Shown: positions 61,418 through 64,000 of the stretch, piece after piece
Position numbering within the stretch: the first letter of the stretch is position 1
Layout: every line of letters begins with the position of its first letter
Assembly (NCBI RefSeq): GCF_900182545.1
Contig: NZ_FXTJ01000001.1
Coordinates: 682,001-746,000 of the forward strand
Length of the DNA: 64,000 nucleotides
Source of the DNA: Geodermatophilus aquaeductus
GTDB lineage: Bacteria > Actinomycetota > Actinomycetes > Mycobacteriales > Geodermatophilaceae
Direction: 5' to 3'
Notes under the pieces: generated by a model
What the model saw: only the letters and a program-made list of their open reading frames with translations
Told to the model about the DNA's origin: nothing
Databases searched by the model: none
Made by a program: the position numbers and the translations under genes

Positions 61418-62433
61418 CGCGCCCCCTTCCGCAGCACGAGGTACAGGAAGAACAGCCCGCCGGCGAAGTCGATGACCGTGGACAGGGCCCCGCCGAAGCC
61501 GAGCGCCCGCTCGAGGACCAGCTGGCCGCCGAGCAGGCAGACCACGCCGAGGGCCACCGCGGTCGGGACCGTCCAGACGTGCCGGAAGGACCCCGCCCAC
61601 GAGTAGGCCAGGTTGGCCACGATCAGGCCGAAGAACAGGACCGGCCCGACCAGCGCCGTCGACGCGGCGACCATCACCGAGACGACGGTGAACAGCGTGA
61701 GCACCACGCGCCGGTGGTCGACGCCCAGGCCCACGGCCGCCGGCTCGCCCAGCGTCAGCACGTCGAGCGTGCGCAGCAGCGGCACGACGGCGGCGACCCC
61801 GAGGGCCACGAGGACCGCGGTGAGCAGCAGCAGAGTCTCGTCGGGCCGGGTCAGCGAGGCGAAGAAGGCATCGCTGAGCACCTGGAAGTCCAGCGGGTCG
61901 AGCATCCGCTGCATCCACTCGCTGATGCTGCGGAAGAACGTCCCCAGCACGATGCCGACGAGCAGCATCAGGTGGATCGACCGCCGCTTCCCGCCGAAGA
62001 GCCAGGTGAACAGCACGACGCTGAAGGCCACCATCACCGCCACCTGGACGGCCCACAGCACGAACGGGTCGGCGGTCAGGAACGCCGCGGAGCCGGCGGT
62101 GAAGACGACGACGGTCGAGACCAGCACGTAGAACGCGTCGAACCCCATGATCGACGGGGTGAGCACACGGTTCTGGGTGATCGTGTGGAAGACGACGGTG
62201 GAGACGCCGACCGCCGTCGCGACGACGAGCATCGCCAGCACGGTGAGGCTGCGCTTCTCCAGCGCGTAGGAGAGCGACCCGGGGACGTCGGTGACCAGGT
62301 AGACGGCCGTCAGGACGAGGACGAGGACGCCGAGCGCGGCCAGGCGGACGGCGGGACCCGTGCGGCGCAGGCCGGCGCGGGGGGAGCGGTCGGCCCGTCG
62401 CGCGGACGTCGTCGGGGCGGGGTCAGTGAGCAC
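61414..62433 (-). CDS. iron-siderophore ABC permease (FatC/YclO type)
   Basis: A 339-residue FecCD-family permease with about nine or ten helices. Typical blocks: VFHTITQNRVLTPSIMGFDAFYVLVST (the TxNPLAxP-like region in the YclO variant), HLMLLVGIVLGTFFRSISEWMQRMLDP, LTLGEPAAVGLGVDHRR (coupling-helix region) and FFGLIVANLAY. GTG 62433 is chosen; its first 11 bases overlap the 3' end of the other permease gene. The first 25 residues are a cytoplasmic, Arg/Thr-rich leader. It forms a heterodimer with the product of the preceding gene. Confidence 0.87.
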   Translation of the reverse strand: MLTDPAPTTSARRADRSPRAGLRRTGPAVRLAALGVLVLVLTAVYLVTDVPGSLSYALEKRSLTVLAMLVVATAVGVSTVVFHTITQNRVLTPSIMGFDAFYVLVSTVVVFTAGSAAFLTADPFVLWAVQVAVMVAFSVVLFTWLFGGKRRSIHLMLLVGIVLGTFFRSISEWMQRMLDPLDFQVLSDAFFASLTRPDETLLLLTAVLVALGVAAVVPLLRTLDVLTLGEPAAVGLGVDHRRVVLTLFTVVSVMVAASTALVGPVLFFGLIVANLAYSWAGSFRHVWTVPTAVALGVVCLLGGQLVLERALGFGGALSTVIDFAGGLFFLYLVLRKGAR

Positions 62434-63442
62434 GGCTCCGCCTCCGCAGCAGCAGCCAGAGGAACAGGACCGCGCCGACGACGCCCACGACGACCGACAG
62501 CGGGATCTCGTAGGGGAAGCGCACGGTCCGCGCGACGATGTCGCAGGCGACGACCAACACCGCACCGAGCACCGCGACCCAGGGGATCGCCCGGCGCACG
62601 TTGTCGCCGATGAGCAGGCTGACGACGTTCGGGACGACGAGCCCGAGGAACGGGATCAGCCCCGCCGTGACGAGGACCGCCGCGGTGATCACCGCGACGA
62701 CGACCATCCCGACGGCGACCACGCGCCGGAAGTCCAGGCCCAGGTTGGTCGCGAACTCCTCGCCGAGGCCGATGACGCTGAACCGGTCGGCGGCGACCCA
62801 GGCGACGACGACCATCGCGCCGGCGATCCACACGAACTCGTAGCGGCCCTGCATGACGCCGGCGAAGCTGCCCTGCGACCACTGCATCAGGGACTGCAGG
62901 AGGTCGAGGCGGTAGGCGAAGAACGTCGTCACGGCGCCCACGACGCCGCCGAGCATGATGCCGACCAGCGGGACGAGCACGAGCTGGCGGACCGGCACCG
63001 CCCGCACCACCCGCAGGAAGACCCAGGTGCCGACGAGGCCGAACACCGCGGCGACGGCCGTCTTGCCGACGACCGCCATGCCCGGGACGACGACGGTCGT
63101 GCCGAGCATGCCCAGTGTCGCGAACTCGGTGACGCCCGTGGTGCTGGGCTCCACGAACTTGTTCCGCACGAGCATCTGCATGATCAGCCCGGCGATGCCC
63201 AGGGAGGCGCCGGCGAGGACCAGCGCGACCGTGCGCGGGATCCGGCTCGCCACGAGCAGGAAGGCCGCGGTGCCGTCGGAGTCCCCGGACAGGAGCGAGA
63301 CCGGGGACACGTCGGAGACGCCGATGAACAGGCTGGCGACCGCGAGGACCGCGAGCAGCACGCCGACGAGCACCCCCGCGCCGGTGCGCCGGGGGCGCGC
63401 GGGCGTGGAGGTGCTCGTCGGCTGCGGGTGGAGCGCCGTCAC
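62423..63442 (-). CDS. iron-siderophore ABC permease (FatD/YclN type)
   Basis: A 339-residue FecCD-family permease: SRIPRTVALVLAGASLGIAGLIMQMLVRNKFVEPSTTGVTEFATLGML is the canonical FecCD start region, and FSVIGLGEEFATNLGLDFRR the coupling helix; ALVTAGLIPFLGLVVPNVVSLLIGDNVRRAIP closes the family pattern. About nine helices are evident. GTG 63442 is used; a purine-rich site is not visible, so the start is less certain. It lies 29 bases downstream of the binding-protein gene and overlaps the next permease by 11 bases. Confidence 0.87.
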   Translation of the reverse strand: MTALHPQPTSTSTPARPRRTGAGVLVGVLLAVLAVASLFIGVSDVSPVSLLSGDSDGTAAFLLVASRIPRTVALVLAGASLGIAGLIMQMLVRNKFVEPSTTGVTEFATLGMLGTTVVVPGMAVVGKTAVAAVFGLVGTWVFLRVVRAVPVRQLVLVPLVGIMLGGVVGAVTTFFAYRLDLLQSLMQWSQGSFAGVMQGRYEFVWIAGAMVVVAWVAADRFSVIGLGEEFATNLGLDFRRVVAVGMVVVAVITAAVLVTAGLIPFLGLVVPNVVSLLIGDNVRRAIPWVAVLGAVLVVACDIVARTVRFPYEIPLSVVVGVVGAVLFLWLLLRRRSRAH

Positions 63443-63471
63443 GGAGAGGAGCGGTGCCGGGCGGGGATCGC

Positions 63472-64000
63472 TCAGCCGGCGATCTGCAGGACGTCGTCGA
63501 TCATGATCTGCGTGGTGTCGAGACCACCGAAGACGACGTACCAGGCCACCGGGTCGAGGTAGACGATCTGGTCCTGCTGCGCGGCCGTCGTCTGCCGGAC
63601 GATGTCGTTGTCGAGCACCGCCGCGGCCGCCTGCGCGCCCTCCTCGCCGGTGGCGGCGTCGCGGTCGACGACCCACAGGTAGTCGGGGTTCGTCTCGAGC
63701 AGGAACTCGAACGACACCGGCTCGCCGTGCGTGGCGGCCTGGATGTCGTCGACGACCGGCTGCACGCCGAAGGCGTCGTAGATGAGACCGCCGCGCGCGC
63801 CGCGCCCGCTGGCGTCGTCCCCGGCGGGGGCCATGGCGCTCAGCTCGCCGCCGGAGACCATCAGGCCCAGCCCCGTGCCCGCGTCGGCGGTGGCGGCCCG
63901 CGCCTCCTCCAGGCCGGCCTCGACCTCGGTGATCGCTGCGGCCGCCTCGTCCTCCGCGCCGAGCACCTCGCCGAGGAAGGTGGTGTTGCGCTCCAGGGTC
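63472..64000 (-). CDS. siderophore-binding protein (FatB/YclQ type), 5'-truncated
   Basis: The C-terminal 176 residues of a periplasmic-binding-protein-like lipoprotein; the start, signal peptide and N-lobe lie beyond the right edge, so the ATG-like codons inside are not the start. Visible elements: NTTFLGEVLGAEDEAAAAITEVEAGLEEAR (interlobe helix), GLGLMVSGGELSAMAPAG, RGGLIYDAFGVQPVVDDIQAATHGEPVSFEFLLETNPDYLWVVDRD and the closing YLDPVAWYVVFGGLDTTQIMIDDV. This pattern is that of FatB/YclQ-type binding proteins for iron-catecholate siderophores. It is the first gene of the importer unit. Confidence 0.87.
   Translation of the reverse strand, partial: TLERNTTFLGEVLGAEDEAAAAITEVEAGLEEARAATADAGTGLGLMVSGGELSAMAPAGDDASGRGARGGLIYDAFGVQPVVDDIQAATHGEPVSFEFLLETNPDYLWVVDRDAATGEEGAQAAAAVLDNDIVRQTTAAQQDQIVYLDPVAWYVVFGGLDTTQIMIDDVLQIAG

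Overview
The window is a very G+C-rich chromosomal segment with strong third-position G/C bias, many GTG starts and GGAGG-type ribosome binding sites. The gene content (NAD-glutamate dehydrogenase of about 1,630 aa, glutathione-independent formaldehyde dehydrogenase, SpoIIE-type phosphatases, actinobacterial spore-photoproduct-lyase-like enzyme, PTH2-type peptidyl-tRNA hydrolase, chemotaxis genes) suggests a motile, stress-tolerant actinobacterium, most plausibly of the Geodermatophilaceae. That family assignment is inference from gene content, not a search result.

Layout. 1-3.7 kb: 3' end of a HupE/UreJ-type membrane protein, a DMT exporter with a divergent Lrp/AsnC regulator, then two adjacent broken genes (an ATP-grasp gene with two G-run frameshifts and a membrane-protein remnant). 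3.8-9.5 kb: a TetR regulator with an operator-like repeat in front of an NTF2-like/membrane-protein pair, a VOC protein, a small conserved protein, a membrane PAS-GGDEF-EAL protein and a second NTF2-like protein. 9.5-20.5 kb: spore photoproduct lyase-like radical SAM enzyme, FdhA, YaaA-like protein, a large GAF/PAS/PP2C phosphatase, a DUF1801 protein, a DEAD-box RNA helicase, an amidase and PPK2. 20.5-28 kb: a degenerate PlsC-like protein, secreted alkaline phosphatase and giant NAD-GDH. 28-33 kb: YvlD-like membrane protein, NTF2-like protein, AAA-type ATPase, two alpha/beta hydrolases and a ZIP transporter, separated by recurring intergenic hairpins. 33-37.5 kb: two more PAS/GAF/PP2C phosphatases and a HATPase anti-sigma-type kinase (partner switching), then an 86-bp tandem repeat.

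37.5-52.7 kb is a chemotaxis island, all on the minus strand. One unit is cheB-cheR-cheY-cheX-cheY-cheC-like, with a 4-nt start/stop overlap at all five junctions. The other is four tandem chemoreceptor genes followed by cheA (with two CheW-like domains) and cheW. The receptors share nearly identical signalling domains but have unrelated sensor domains. 53-60.6 kb holds compatible-solute and ion-stress genes: otsA-otsB (trehalose), a crcB pair (fluoride export), the asnO-ngg pair for N-acetylglutaminylglutamine amide, a subtilase tail remnant and a peptidyl-tRNA hydrolase. 60.6-64 kb holds a FatBCD/YclP-type iron-siderophore ABC importer whose binding-protein gene runs off the right edge.

The theme is environmental sensing (chemotaxis, c-di-GMP, partner switching) plus desiccation, osmotic, UV and nutrient stress tolerance. 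No tRNA, rRNA, CRISPR array, transposase, phage or integrase was recognised. The least explained material is intergenic: several families of long G+C-rich hairpins that recur within the window, one pair with compensatory stem changes, and mostly placed just after stop codons.
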